From Hymenopus coronatus (Eukaryota; Arthropoda; Insecta; Mantodea; Hymenopodidae): DNA of 64,000 nt. Shown piece after piece: positions 11,480 through 22,179 of this stretch. The position numbers and the translations under genes were made by a program. The stretch is from assembly GCA_030762935.1 (NCBI GenBank), contig CM060900.1:435529921-435593920 (forward strand). Reading direction: 5' to 3'. Below the pieces are notes generated by a model, which searched no databases, was not told the DNA's origin, and saw only the letters and a program-made list of their open reading frames with translations. Position 1 is the first letter of the stretch. The number at the start of each line of letters is the position of its first letter.

Positions 11480-12930
11480 TACTTTTGCTTAGCTAGTCTT
11501 ATCGCCATCCCATTCCCTATTGTCAGCCTTGTCAGATCTCAGCTGTCTTGTCTTAGTCAGAAATGTAATTTGCCCGTACGCGTCTTCTGTGCCTGCCAAT
11601 AGCGTCCAAAATGATTCTAGCTCTACATTTGCGTTGGAAAAAGATCGCGGTAAATATTTTCCCTCCATTCCTCCGTAACCCTACATTTTGCCAAAATATG
11701 GGTCTATTCTTCCTCAAATGGAGCAGGTACTCATACCATTCTCGTTATTAATTTGTATCATCCACCGCGCTCCTAGTCTAATCCGCGCGAGCCTCTCTCT
11801 ATTGAGTTTGATACCTGTTTTGATGTACTGCTCCATACCCCACTCCGATTTTAGCCCAGACTGTACTTCCAATGAAACCTTCTCCGTGCATTGCGCAATT
11901 ATTTGCTGCCTGTCAATATCACAGAGGCGGTTTTTAATTTTTCTCTAAATACTCCATCAGTTAACCTGCCCCGCCATCCAAATGTATCCCATCCCAATGG
12001 TTTCCAACCCGTTCTTTAATTTTGATGCCCACATCGAATTACCTTCCATTCGCAACTGCTTATGGTAGCAGACTGCCCTAATTAGAGATTCGTTTCCGTC
12101 AACGATTATCATCCAATATTTAACTGCTCTGTTTTTGCACTCTATAGCATCACTGTGCGCCCCAAATTCCCTCATTATTCCGCAGTTGGCTGTACCCCAC
12201 CCTACACACAGAATTCCTTTCAAAACTTGGGTCCTCACCTGGTCCAGATTCCCTGTTTGATCCCACCCCCATATTTATCTTCCATATGTCATCGTGGATT
12301 TAACTGTCGCTCCGTATACAGTTTCCATCAAGGTTATGGATATATTCGGAATTCTGCAGCGTTTCCGGAGAGCTTCCGCTGCTTTCATCCTTGTCTTGTG
12401 TTTCATGATGTCAATGTGTTTTGTCCATTTTCCGTTCATAGTAAACATGAGTCCTAAGTACACAAAAGATTTAATATTGTCCAGTATCTGTCTTGTATTA
12501 TGTCCACGTGTGCACTCAGCCTCGTGAGGTCCCTGGGGGGCCAATTGAGGAGCTACTTGATGGAGAAGTAGCGGCTCCAGGTCGTGAGGACCGCATTAAC
12601 CGGCTGGGAGGGGCTCGAGGCGCTGACCACGTCTCACCCTCCAATACTGCACCCCATCCATGACGTCTGTAGTGGACCGAGATGGGGGACGCAGCGGCCG
12701 GGCGGTAGGCCAAGGTTCCCCGTGAGCTGTCGTGTCATGGAGTTATGTTATTATGTCCACGTCTTCTCCCTGCTATAAACAGAACCATTTTTGAAACCCA
12801 TTGTCTTAGTCTTATTCAAATTAACAGTAGGTAGCCATTCATCGCATTAGTTCTTTACTATCATTGCATCAGTAACATCATCCTCAAAGATATTAAATAG
12901 CAAGGGAGATAAAATACAGCTGTTTTTAAG
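11480..12930 (-). pseudogene. LINE (non-LTR retrotransposon) reverse transcriptase remnant
   Basis: Minus-strand frames spell pieces of the RT and thumb region of a non-LTR retrotransposon. In order they are SPLLFNIFEDDV near 12880 (RT motif), NLNKTKTMGFKNGS near 12790, then SFVYLGLMFTMNGKWTKHID and RMKAAEALRKRCRIPN near 12350-12460, then QVLKGILCVGWGTANCGIMR near 12200. The order fits a single element with its 5' end toward 12930. Several stops and frame changes interrupt it and the YADD box was not found. A 239-bp insertion at 12510-12748 splits it. The clade is not assigned. Confidence 0.75.
12510..12748. mobile_element. GC-rich insertion nested in the LINE remnant
   Basis: The 13-mer ATTATGTCCACGT stands at 12497-12509 and again at 12750-12762, bracketing 239 bp that are much more GC-rich than the surroundings. 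LINE coding resumes on either side. The target duplication length fits LINE-mediated insertion, either a SINE or a 5'-truncated LINE tail. Short frames inside show no recognised domain. Confidence 0.75.
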
Positions 12931-12934
12931 ATAA

Positions 12935-13053
12935 GGCAAAAAAAAAAAAAACCCAAAAAACCTTATCCGGGTAACTCACCCTAAACGAGATTCGAACTCT
13001 GGACCTGAATGTGAGGCAAACACGCTACCATCACACTGCCCAGGCGGGCAAGA
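12935..13053 (-). repeat. SINE family 4, head fragment
   Basis: Reverse orientation of a tRNA-derived SINE. GCCCGCCTGGGCAGTG at the right end is the tRNA-like start, and GAGTTCGAATC is the B-box region. The words GGGTAACTCACCCTAA are shared with the copies at 16567 and 53790. The A-run on the left has replaced the body. Confidence 0.75.
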
Positions 13054-14139
13054 CAGATTATTCCCGACCTACCCATCATTGAGGAAGTCTGCCTGTCTAA
13101 GCGTAGGTTGTCCCCAGGGAACTGCCGGGATAGGTAGGTAAGTGCTGGAGGCAAAAATAGAAAAACTGTACACACAACAACTTTAAAAACAATTACGCCC
13201 TACGCTGTGATTTAGTTAAACATGTAAACCTTTTACGGGGATTTGGGACTTATGACGCTTTTCCTATGTGTCAATATGGTGTGTGTGTGTATGTGTGTGT
13301 ACTATTATTTTAACCGGATCAATTATACAAATTTGAATAATCACAAGTATTCTATTCCTATTAATTTAACAATTGGTCTATACCATGAATGAAATCAAGG
13401 ATCTCTAGAATGAGCTTCTTAGAGTTGTATTTAAACATAACATAACATTTGATTTCCACTTTGCTCGCGTTACAGAGGATCATTCCACACTGCAGCCGTG
13501 GGCTTGTACGTCAGACTCCTGAAGGAAGGATGACATGAGCGGTCGACGTCCGGACAGGGAGAGGGCCGTCGTGAAGGGTCCCTAACATTCTTCATCCAGG
13601 AGCCCGACACTCAGGCCCGATTAAAGCATCTCAGCCTACCGACAACCACTAGCGCCATCCCGCCGCCGTGAGCTGTATTTCCAGAGCGCAGTCACCCCCA
13701 CTCAATGGTGCTTCTGCCGCAGTCCTCGTCGACACTTACAACCCTGAAAGATACCGGTTTAGATAAAATGAAGGGACAGGAATTTCAGGGGAATGAAGAA
13801 TCCTCTCCTGCATTCTCGTAGTGACCCCGGGAAAACCCCGAAAAACCAATGGGTCAGAAAGGTCGGCCGTGGGGAACCGTTTCCACAACCTCCAGAATGC
13901 GAGGCCCAGACGAAACGCCAGAGTCATATGGCTCGGTTTGCCAATCCTCAAAATACACCTAACTTTGTGATTTTGCTGAAAATGTTAACGGTTTACGGAA
14001 ACTGGGGCCTTAGGACGTTTTTCATAGCTGCCTATCTGGTATACCCAAATATTCTAAAAATATGCCAGATGTTGTGATTTTGCTGAAAATGTGAACGTTT
14101 TACGGGGATTCAGGATTTACGACTTTTTATTTTCATTTG
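13054..14139. other. Mixed sequence, GC-rich block, no gene called
   Basis: A (GT)n tract lies near 13279-13302. Positions 13480-13920 are notably GC-rich and include CCCCGGGAAAACCCCGAAAA, a phrase similar to SINE family 4 bodies. TTGTGATTTTGCTGAAAATG occurs twice about 107 bases apart (near 13966 and 14073), a small tandem duplication. No coding signature was recognised. Confidence 0.45.
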
Positions 14140-14590
14140 TGTCATCCTGGTTGCACGTACATAGTTAGTGCAGAAAATATTGTATTTCAACCAAAAATTT
14201 GATCCTGATGTTTCAAAGTAGATGCAGTTTTTGATGTTCCCCGAACCCATAAAAAGCATTTTTAGATAAAGGCCCGTGTGTGTCTGCGCTCGCGCCTGTG
14301 GGTAACATAGCTCAAACACGAAAAGTACGTTAAATATCAAACTTATATTTATGTTTAGCATCTTCCAAGTTGTGACATGAAGATTGTCAAGGAAATCCGC
14401 CCACTCCAAATTACACTTTACATGGAACATTTTCGAAAATTTTGATTTTCTACAAAAATGGCTCTACGGACTATGATTAAAATATAACATATTACAGATA
14501 TTTACATGACAAATAAAATGTATATTTGGAATTTCCTCTGAAAAGCCTTAAAGTTCCCTTCATTCTGCACGACTTTGCATTGCCTGATGT
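14140..14590 (-). repeat. Repeat B, reverse copy
   Basis: It shares ordered words with the other copies: AGCTCAAACACGAAAAGTAC, GATTTTCTACAAAAATGGCT and ATTTACATGACAAATAAAAT. Orientation is opposite to the array at 41670-43845. Non-coding. Confidence 0.75.
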
Positions 14591-14900
14591 AGAAAATGTT
14601 AACCTTAACTTTTTATTCCGTTTCCTCCTGCATCAATCATAATGTAGTTGCAGAATAAAATAAGTGCTAAGGGTCTACCTTGTTGCCAGACTCATATAAT
14701 TGTTTATATATATATACTGAGTGAACATATTTTGTTAGTTAAAATGCACATTGGTTTGAGTTAATTTGTTTAAATATAATGTAAGTGTTTGACTAGAGCA
14801 TAATTCAACATTGCAACAATAATAAGATAAATTTCGAAGCAAACACTTTGTAAAGAGTTTCCAGCTTTTTCTTAGGTGTAAATGTGTGGTTACATATACA

Positions 14901-15657
14901 CAGCATGTTAATGAACTACACCGAAATAATTCAAGAGATTATATACGTTTCTGATATAAGAAATTTCAAATAGGAAATGCACAGTCCACGGCTAAACACA
15001 ACGCAGTTATAAGACATTTAGAAAATTGGTTTCAAATGTCAATAAGTCGAAGTTAAATCAAACTTAGATGAAAACCTGGCTTAGAATGCTTTTAAAACTG
15101 ATACATAAGTTTAGAGCTATCGATTTTCAGCAACTCGTTAATCACGTTTTCAAGATTTACTGCCTTAAGGTTATCTCAAATCTCGAACAGATCACTTTAC
15201 AGTGCGACAATGTCCAAAGGTTAACTTCCTTCTTGCATTATGTAGCCTGCTCTAGAGGTATTTACTTAATTGCTTCTGTGGCTTAATATGTAACGCTTAA
15301 AGATGAGGACCTCAATGTCATCGGTTCTTTTCCTGCCGTGCATTTAACCTTTTTCTTTTAAGTCCATACGAAGAAATGCTGCTTGGTGGGGAGATCCGAA
15401 CTCAAAAAGAAATCTGCCTATTGTGCGAAGTTATGCACAACTATTACATCAGAAATGTACGCTCTCCAAATGCCCTTCGTTTTTATTGTTGTGTACTTGA
15501 ATGGTAGTATCATCCAGTGGCGGACTGGTACATTAGAAATTTATATCGGTAACTTCGAAATTTGAACGACAATCCAGAGGTATCCTATCTCAAATTATTC
15601 GTTTAAGATACTTCCTTATTCTCCGAAAATATTTCGGTGTAGTTCATTAAGACCCTG
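14901..15657. mobile_element. TIR element carrying a tRNA-like module, copy 1
   Basis: The ends are inverted repeats of about 30 bp (14901-14930 and 15628-15657) matching at about 26 positions, sharing the core TTAATGAACTACACCGAAAT. TATACA lies just outside both ends (14895-14900 and 15658-15663), a likely 6-bp target duplication. The 757-bp body has no transposase. A degraded tRNA-like segment lies near 15274-15330. Body similarity to 16827-17408 shows a dispersed family; the superfamily is unresolved. Confidence 0.7.
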
Positions 15658-15841
15658 TATACATGTGTAAATCCACACACACATATTGATGTATAGATTT
15701 GCTTGTAAGCTTAAAATACTTGAATATTACATATCGTAAGTGTTTGAGCACAAAAGCTTCCTCTAGATTTTTGCTCAAGTGAAAACCTGTGTCATAGCAA
15801 GAGATGAAGCGCATACAACGTATGTTCACTAACCTCACTCG

Positions 15842-16095
15842 GGCCGCGCCGTGGCCGAGTGGTTACACCACTCGACTCTCACCTAGACGATCCCAAGCGA
15901 CCGCATGTGAGATTTGTGGTGGACAAAACGGCGCTGGGGCGGGTTTTCTCCGGGTACTCTGGTTTCCCCCGCCATCGCATTCCACCGGTGCTCCATCATC
16001 ATTCATGTATCATCAGTGTCACCGCTTGCGGTGCCATTAGTAGTTAAAGCAGTAGTTAAAGTAGTTAAACACTACAAAAAAAAAAAAAAAAAACT
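15842..16095 (+). repeat. SINE family 1, full length with A tail
   Basis: The head GCCGCGCCGTGGCCGAGTGG contains a Pol III A-box like those of tRNA-Leu/Ser. The B-box region is degraded. The body has GAGATTTGTGGTGGACAAAA and ends GTTAAACACTAC before an A run at about 16076-16093. Other copies are at 29707, 41747, 57066 (3' piece) and 57567. It would be moved by LINE machinery. Confidence 0.85.
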
Positions 16096-16566
16096 TACCA
16101 AAGAATAGCGATTTACAACTCCATCCCTTTAATACGGAAAGTAGGTGAGTACAGTGGCAACGCATCAGATGCAAATAATTGCAACACGAAACGATACTGA
16201 ACTGCACAATAAAGGCCAAAGATTGGCCAAAGTACTGTAGCAAGAACAGTGAAGTAAAGAACTCAAGGAAGAACGAACAGCTACCATTCCAATTATATAC
16301 AATAAAAAGTTAGGCTAACCAATGAACTAGTTTGATGAAGGAAATAGCAGGCGTGGCCATTGCTAGTCGCGAATAACTGCAGTGCTGGAGTAATTTTTAT
16401 AAGAAAAATCATGAAATTCGTGCATAATGATAGTCAATCATGTCTTAACATTCCGGTAAATAAATTTATTGTCTAGGCAAGACGGCATTTAAGAAATGCA
16501 AGATTTATGAAGGATTACAGTACATGCTTTACCGGCTCAGCTGAAAATTCAGAGGAAATATTGAGA
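16096..16566. other. No gene seen
   Basis: AT-rich sequence without recognised motifs or element ends. Confidence 0.5.
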
Positions 16567-16797
16567 CGTGTTTTGTTATCTTTTTCTTTTAGTTTTTTTA
16601 ACGTTCTTTAACCTGATATGATAGGACATATTGGGCGATGAATGAAATTTCGTATTATGATGCTGAAATGAGCTCAAGGACAATGGAGCTTAAAATTACT
16701 CGGCTTTCACCCTCTCAGGATAATGGAAACCCCCGAAATAAACCTTATCTGTGTAACTCACCCTAATAGAGATTCGAACTTGAGACATCCTTAATGT
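16567..16797 (-). repeat. SINE family 4, reverse copy
   Basis: It matches the better copy at 53790-54047 in order: CGATGAATGAAATTTCGTAT, CTCGGCTTTCACCCTCTCAG, GTGTAACTCACCCTAATAG and GATTCGAACTTGAGAC (complement of the B-box). The tRNA-like start is truncated on the right. Confidence 0.75.
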
Positions 16798-16826
16798 AAC
16801 AGACAATCTAATATGTGTTATTTATT

Positions 16827-17408
16827 CAGGGTGTTATAATTTGCGAGATTGTGCGCGTGACTGATATAAGTAATTTGAGATCAGAGATGCACGGTCCCCG
16901 GGTAAACATAACGCAGCTACAAAGCGCTAAGCGTGTGGGTATCAGGTGCTGATAAGGCGGTGTTAAAGCAAAGCAGGTTAGAATGTTTTTAAAACTACTG
17001 CCGAGTATAGAAATATCGATTTTCAGCAGCTCGTTACTAGCGTCCTCGAGATTGAATGTCGCAAAACTGTGTAAAATTTCGAACTAATCACTTGACGGTG
17101 TGACACTGAGCATTCATTAACTACGTTCTTTCAGTTGCGTTTTTACAATTGCTCTGGTGGCTTAATGCGTAACGCTGGAGGCTGCTATCCCGTGAGTTCG
17201 ATTCCTACCATAGAGTAAATGATTTTTATTATTATTATTTTCTTCATTCAGACGAAGTGCCACGATACGTGGCGTACTGGCACTTCAGAAACGTATAGCC
17301 GTTACTTCGAAATCTCAATAAACAGACCATAAGTCTCTTGTCTCAAATTTCTTATTTAAGAAATCTACATATTCTGTGAAAATATTTCGGTATAGTTCAT
17401 AACACGTG
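16827..17408. mobile_element. TIR element with tRNA-like module, copy 2
   Basis: Homologous to 14901-15657: both share CGATTTTCAGCA(A/G)CTCGTTA and the end AATATTTCGGTATAGTTCAT. The left end begins CAGGGTGTTATAATTTG. A clearer tRNA-like module lies at about 17155-17220, with GGTGGCTTAATGCGTAACGC (A-box-like) and GAGTTCGATTCC (B-box). The 6-mers outside the ends are similar but not identical. Confidence 0.6.
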
Positions 17409-17734
17409 TATATTCGGTTCAGCAATTCAGAAACAGAGAAAAGGTCACAAAGATTTACCTGGGCAGCATTTATTTTCGCCACAGTATTTAATCATTGTGC
17501 CAGATAGAACTTTGAAAGATTTTCGCAAACTTTGTATGTCTTTGTCCGCGGGCGGTGTTTAGCTTCCTGCACTGCCTAAGGCAGACGTCTCCAAAACTGT
17601 ACTCGTGAATACAGCCCCTGAATGAAAGGAGGACGGTGTGGGGTATGACGTACCGTTACAGTCCATTCACACCTTCCCTGAGACGTGCAGCTGTGGACTG
17701 TCTGTCGTATTGAAATGCCCGCTCCAAATCATAA

Positions 17735-17931
17735 TAAAGAGTCCACAGAAACGTGTACGCACATTTAAGGACGAATGGGAGGAAAACATTTTCTGTACTG
17801 CCTCTGACCAACATGTACGGTGTCTTATTTGTTCAAGAGTTTATGGGAGATATATAAGGCTAATACAAACATTATATTGCGTATCACAAAGACCTCGTGA
17901 ACATTATGGGAAAGTAATTTTAACAAAATGA
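17735..17931 (+). pseudogene. BED-type zinc-finger fragment of a hAT/ZBED-like protein
   Basis: The frame reads RTFKDEWEENIFCTASD and then VRCLICSRVYGRYIR, ending near REHYGK. This follows the pattern of N-terminal BED fingers in hAT-derived proteins (ZBED/GTF2IRD2 type): aromatic residues, 'F..+WE..F', CxxC, then a downstream His. No transposase core follows, only a stop and microsatellite. It is most likely a truncated transposon fragment. Assignment is by eye from a short motif. Confidence 0.45.
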
Positions 17932-17959
17932 ATCAAAAGTACACTGATTATCATACCAA

Positions 17960-18056
17960 ACCATGTATTATTACCACTGTTATTACTAATATTATTACCA
18001 CTATTCTTCTTGTTATTATTGTTATTCTTCTTCTTCTTATTATTATTATTTCATTT
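17960..18056. repeat. (ATT/CTT)n microsatellite
   Basis: Imperfect run of TTATTA, TTCTTC and ACTATT words. Confidence 0.85.
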
Positions 18057-18400
18057 GCAATAGTGGAAGTAGTAGTCTACATTCACTATAGTCATAATCG
18101 TTTTTAGTAACATTGTCATTATCGTTAAATGCTATGTACGAGTATAATTGAATAATTACGAGTGTAAAACATACTTTAGATATATAATATTATATTTTCT
18201 TAGGGTTGTAGAAATGTATAATCCACAAACATAGTATAGATATGGAATGTGCAGTACTACTCTTGGAAATGAAGAATTTTTCAAAATTGAAAACATAAAA
18301 TCGCATTCAGGATCTCGAATACCAAATGTAAATCTATGTGCGAAGTTACAAGTAACCGTATCTCTTTGGAGACGCTTGGCCTAAGGCATGGGCACAGTGG

Positions 18401-18460
18401 GCCTCTTGAGTGGCCTCCCATCCAAATGGTGACCACGCCCAATGCTGGTTTACTTCGCCA
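18401..18460 (-). pseudogene. 5S rRNA-like segment 1
   Basis: Read on the minus strand, it follows the middle of 5S rRNA, including the internal promoter region: GGCGAAGTAAACCAGCATTG, GGGCGTGGTCACCATTTG and GATGGGAGGCCACTC. Compare the conserved eukaryotic 5S words GGTTAGTACTTGGATGGGAG. It is short and diverged, so a 5S-derived SINE (SINE3 type) or pseudogene rather than a working rRNA gene. Confidence 0.6.
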
Positions 18461-18555
18461 AAAGCTTGCTTGGCTGTGCTTTAAGCCCGCGATAGGCTGG
18501 CATGCATGATAAGAATTCGGGGACTGGCGGGGGTGTTAGTCGCCATTTTACTGGC

Positions 18556-18604
18556 CGGTTACCCATACAGCAGTGACCATGCCCGATGCTGCTTAACTTT
18601 GAGG
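18556..18604 (-). pseudogene. 5S rRNA-like segment 2
   Basis: A second, shorter 5S-like piece about 150 bases from the first. Minus-strand words AAAGTTAAGCAGCATCGGGC and ATGGTCACTGCTG align with the same part of 5S rRNA. The pair suggests a duplicated or dimeric 5S-derived retroposon. Confidence 0.55.
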
Positions 18605-18609
18605 TGTAG

Positions 18610-19437
18610 AGTTGATGGAAGATTTCTGATTAAGCTGTTTCTCCACTGTTTCGCAACAATAGTGGCATTTATTGGCTGTGCTCTAGCGGCCCAACAAAGC
18701 AATTATCAGCTTTATCCACTCGTATAGCGAGCACACACCGCTGAATATCTTCGGATCAGCATCACCAAAACACAATGATATAAATATCTCGATTAGTACC
18801 AAAATTCATGCAATGAAAGTGCACTGTTATGCATTAGCTTACTTTACGGCACTACGTGCTTCTGTAAAATTCTCACCAAAGTGGATGAGAAAGGGTCCTC
18901 TGTTCAAATCTTGTGGTTGTAATAAAAAGTAACACATTTTAAATAAATAAATCTGTGTAACTAGAGTTTTTATTACTATAACTTTTCGATGAACAAATCT
19001 GTTACCGTGAATCTGCTCGTAGGTTTACAATCTCATTTTAACTGTGTTTCTATTAGGGTGCATAATAAAACAAATCTGATATGACACGCATATACCTTTT
19101 CCTACCTGTTCAAACTCGTCTTATTATACATTACAGTATTCATTTAAACAACTATTTTTGCATCCATGTTGTTATTCATGTGCTTCAAAAGGAATAGGTA
19201 TACACTAAGCAATAAAAGCTAAGTGTTCTATAACATTTGTTTAAAACCTATCTCTGAAATATTGCAGATTAAACTCTTCTAAAGAAGCAGATTTCCATAT
19301 TTTGGATGGATCTTAGTTTAGATGAACTGTCTTTCCGTATCACGAAACGAATAAATCAGGTGGCAATTAACCAGTTACAAAGCCTTATATAGGTATTGAA
19401 CAATTTCAACCAAAAGCATATTTATATTTTTTAAACT
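18610..19437. other. No gene seen
   Basis: AT-rich sequence, no recognised element. Confidence 0.5.
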
Positions 19438-19438
19438 C

Positions 19439-19439
19439 C

Positions 19440-19471
<32 letters not shown>

Positions 19472-19514
19472 ATAATAATAATATTTATAATAATAATAAT
19501 AATAATAATAATAA
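19439..19514. repeat. (TAG)n-(TAA)n compound microsatellite
   Basis: About ten TAG units pass into TAA units, with one short interruption. Confidence 0.95.
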
Positions 19515-19629
19515 CATCATTATTAATTGATGCATTAAGTCTTTTTACAACATTTACTTCATTATAAACAACCTTCATTGAAACAGAAGAGGAATGTAAG
19601 CATAATTTGTCAAGAAAGAAAATGCTAGG

Positions 19630-20060
19630 CCGGAGGTTGGTATCAGTATATGGCTCCGGTATTTAAGTCCAATATCTTCCAAGGATGTGACATTAACATT
19701 TTTGAAAAAATCCTCCCACATCAAACTAGCCTTCACATGGAAGATTTTTCAACATTTTATATTTTTTCAAAAGTACCATAATTTCAAGGTATTTACACCA
19801 CAAATATAAAATTTCAGTCTCCTGGGGCCCTTTTCATTCTGAGGAACTTTTGGATAACTGGTAAACCGTAGGCGATACACAAAAATGTATATCTTGTTGA
19901 AACACACAATTTAACTGGTATACGCGTTTTTTGAGGAAGTTATCTATTTCCGATATATTCCTTGGATTTCGTTTGAATTCCCCAGTAGTTATGCTTTTCT
20001 CAAATAAAAAGTCGTCCTTCACTTTTCTGTTTTTGTCATCCTGGTCATGCAGGGAGAACG
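19630..20060 (-). repeat. Repeat B, reverse copy
   Basis: Ordered matches to other reverse copies: AATATCTTCCAAGGATGTGA, GGATAACTGGTAAACCGTAG and CCGATATATTCCTTGGATTT. It ends near CATCCTGGTCATGCAGGGAG. Non-coding. Confidence 0.75.
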
Positions 20061-22110
20061 GGATTCAATGACATTCATAGGGATCAGCTCTTAAAAGACT
20101 TGGCTATTGCTGTAACCTAGTGGATTCCCTTATTGTTCTACAAGAAAATATGCAATAAAATTACTTATTCAAATGTTTATCTTAATCAACATTAAGTATA
20201 CAGGAGAATAAGGTTATGTAAGAACTGTTGGCCGTAGAATAGATAGAGAAAGTCATTTGATTGGAACATAGATTTTAATTGGTGCGCACAGAAAGAATTA
20301 CTATATTTATTTCAAGGAAACGAGAAAGATGTTCAGTACAATAAAAATAGGCAAAATCAAATAGGTAGATTAATCGAATACGAAACACAGAGCTTGAAGA
20401 AAGAGTAAGTATTCTGATTAAATGTTTGTTCCATTGTATTTTCAACGAAACATAGAGAAAGATACACAAACAAGCACACTTAATAATCTGGAATAGAACA
20501 CCAACTCTTGCAGGCTACTTTTTATTTATTAGTTTTTATTTGTTAAAATAATACCGGTATAGTGGGCCGACCTGGAAAAATTACTCCCATTACCTCCCCG
20601 CTAACAACCGAGCCGGTTTCTAAGCTGTACTGTTAAAAGTCCCTAGGTACAACTCAAAGAATAAGCTGCACGATATTTTATTGAATTTTCCCTTAGAGGC
20701 TCTATAATAGATAAGAAATGTTCATAAACCCAATTTTATAAAAGGTTCAGTTATGCAACATTGTTGTTATAAATACTCGTACTTATTTGCATTTTTCATT
20801 CATTTGCGCAAAAGCCGCTCTCCACATACTGTTGATTTTGGTTCGTATGAGGAGCTTAGCAAATTCTAAACTATTAAAAAGCCAGACGCGTCTTCCGTCT
20901 CACCCTGCGGACAAGACTGTAATTGGAAATCCGATTTGAGAAATTACCTGACTGGGGTTTCTATTTTTTTTATTTTTTGCATTTTTTTTTTCTCAGTCCT
21001 TTTGATAAATATCAATAGCTTTAGTGCCTTAGATCCACGTGCTTACTTGTTCAGCGTTTCATTTGTTATTCGAAATGATACGTTTGGTTATAAAATAAAG
21101 ATGCGGCATTCTTTGACTGAATAAAATATAAGAATAAAGTATTTGAAAATTTATAAATTTAAAGATGATATTACCTAACAAAATACAGTTCTCTTATCCT
21201 TAAATACACTGATGTACGGTTCATAATATAGTTATTTGTTTCTTTCTTCTTTATTTAATCTGAGCAATATATTATTATTTCGTTAATTAACATCTATTTC
21301 TATGGTAACACAGAAAAAATAATATTATTGCTGATTTAAGATGTCGTATGTTAAAGGGGAAAGACAAAAAGAATGCAAAATCTAGAGAAAGAAAGAAAAC
21401 AGATACGATTCTGGAAGAAAAGTATCGACGCGAGTGTAGTCATGTGCCTCTTTGGGTGTTGTCTAAAACGAGTTGTAATACACTGAAACCCTACATCACT
21501 AGAAAAAAAGAATTTCGCATTAATTTTGAGACAAAAAATGCTGTATAAATATTAAATTTCGTGTTTTATAGCTACTAGTTCTAAAATTGTCTCAGTAATT
21601 TCATGTAAGTTTAAAAACTACCTTAGATAACAGAACATTATGTTGCCTAAGGAGTGTTAGGTATGCAAGTTATCATCAAATTGTGTTATACATAAATTTA
21701 TTAAACATATTGAAATTAAACTTTACAACAGCGAGAAATACAATTTTATTTGCAGAAAGATTTGCTTTGTTATTTAGCGACACGCCGAACACATCATGTT
21801 TGCAGGTCTCCTGCCGAAAGAAAGAGAAACAGATATGTTTAAAAGATAAGCAGGTACCCAGTCCTCAAATCCCTCCCTCCACCCCTTCCGGCCAAAACTT
21901 GTTTGCTGGAAGATACCTTCAACTTTCCTGGAGTGCCAACCCTTGGCTTTAAAATCAGAACAATAGCTTTTTCTCCTCTGTCAAGTGTCAATGACCGGAT
22001 TTTATGGGTAGAAGTGACGCCTCAATCCGTCTTTGGAACGTGAGTTTTATTTTAGTTCTAGCTTTCGGTGTGTAAACTGTGACTTAGGTTTGGAAGTTCA
22101 GATGTTGCTG
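20061..22110. other. No gene recognised
   Basis: AT-rich DNA with short frames only. The longest plus-strand frames (21348-21548, 21683-21952) carry no recognised domain. GC-richer text near 20560-20650 could be a retroelement scrap but has no identifiable ends. Confidence 0.45.
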
Positions 22111-22111
22111 G

Positions 22112-22176
22112 CCCCGTAAGTCGGTGAGTAGAGCACCTGCCTGTTGTGCGAAGGTTCCATCCCCAGCTGGGGGTGG
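22112..22176 (+). repeat. tRNA-like element (tRNA pseudogene or SINE head)
   Basis: GGCCCCGTAAGTCGGTGAGT is followed by AGAGCACCTGCC, GGTTCCATCCC and CAGCTGGGG. This matches a tRNA layout with D-arm, TTC-type T-arm and a partly complementary acceptor. Mismatches in the arms and the T-rich 3' flank argue against a functional tRNA. Confidence 0.5.
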
Positions 22177-22179
22177 GAT

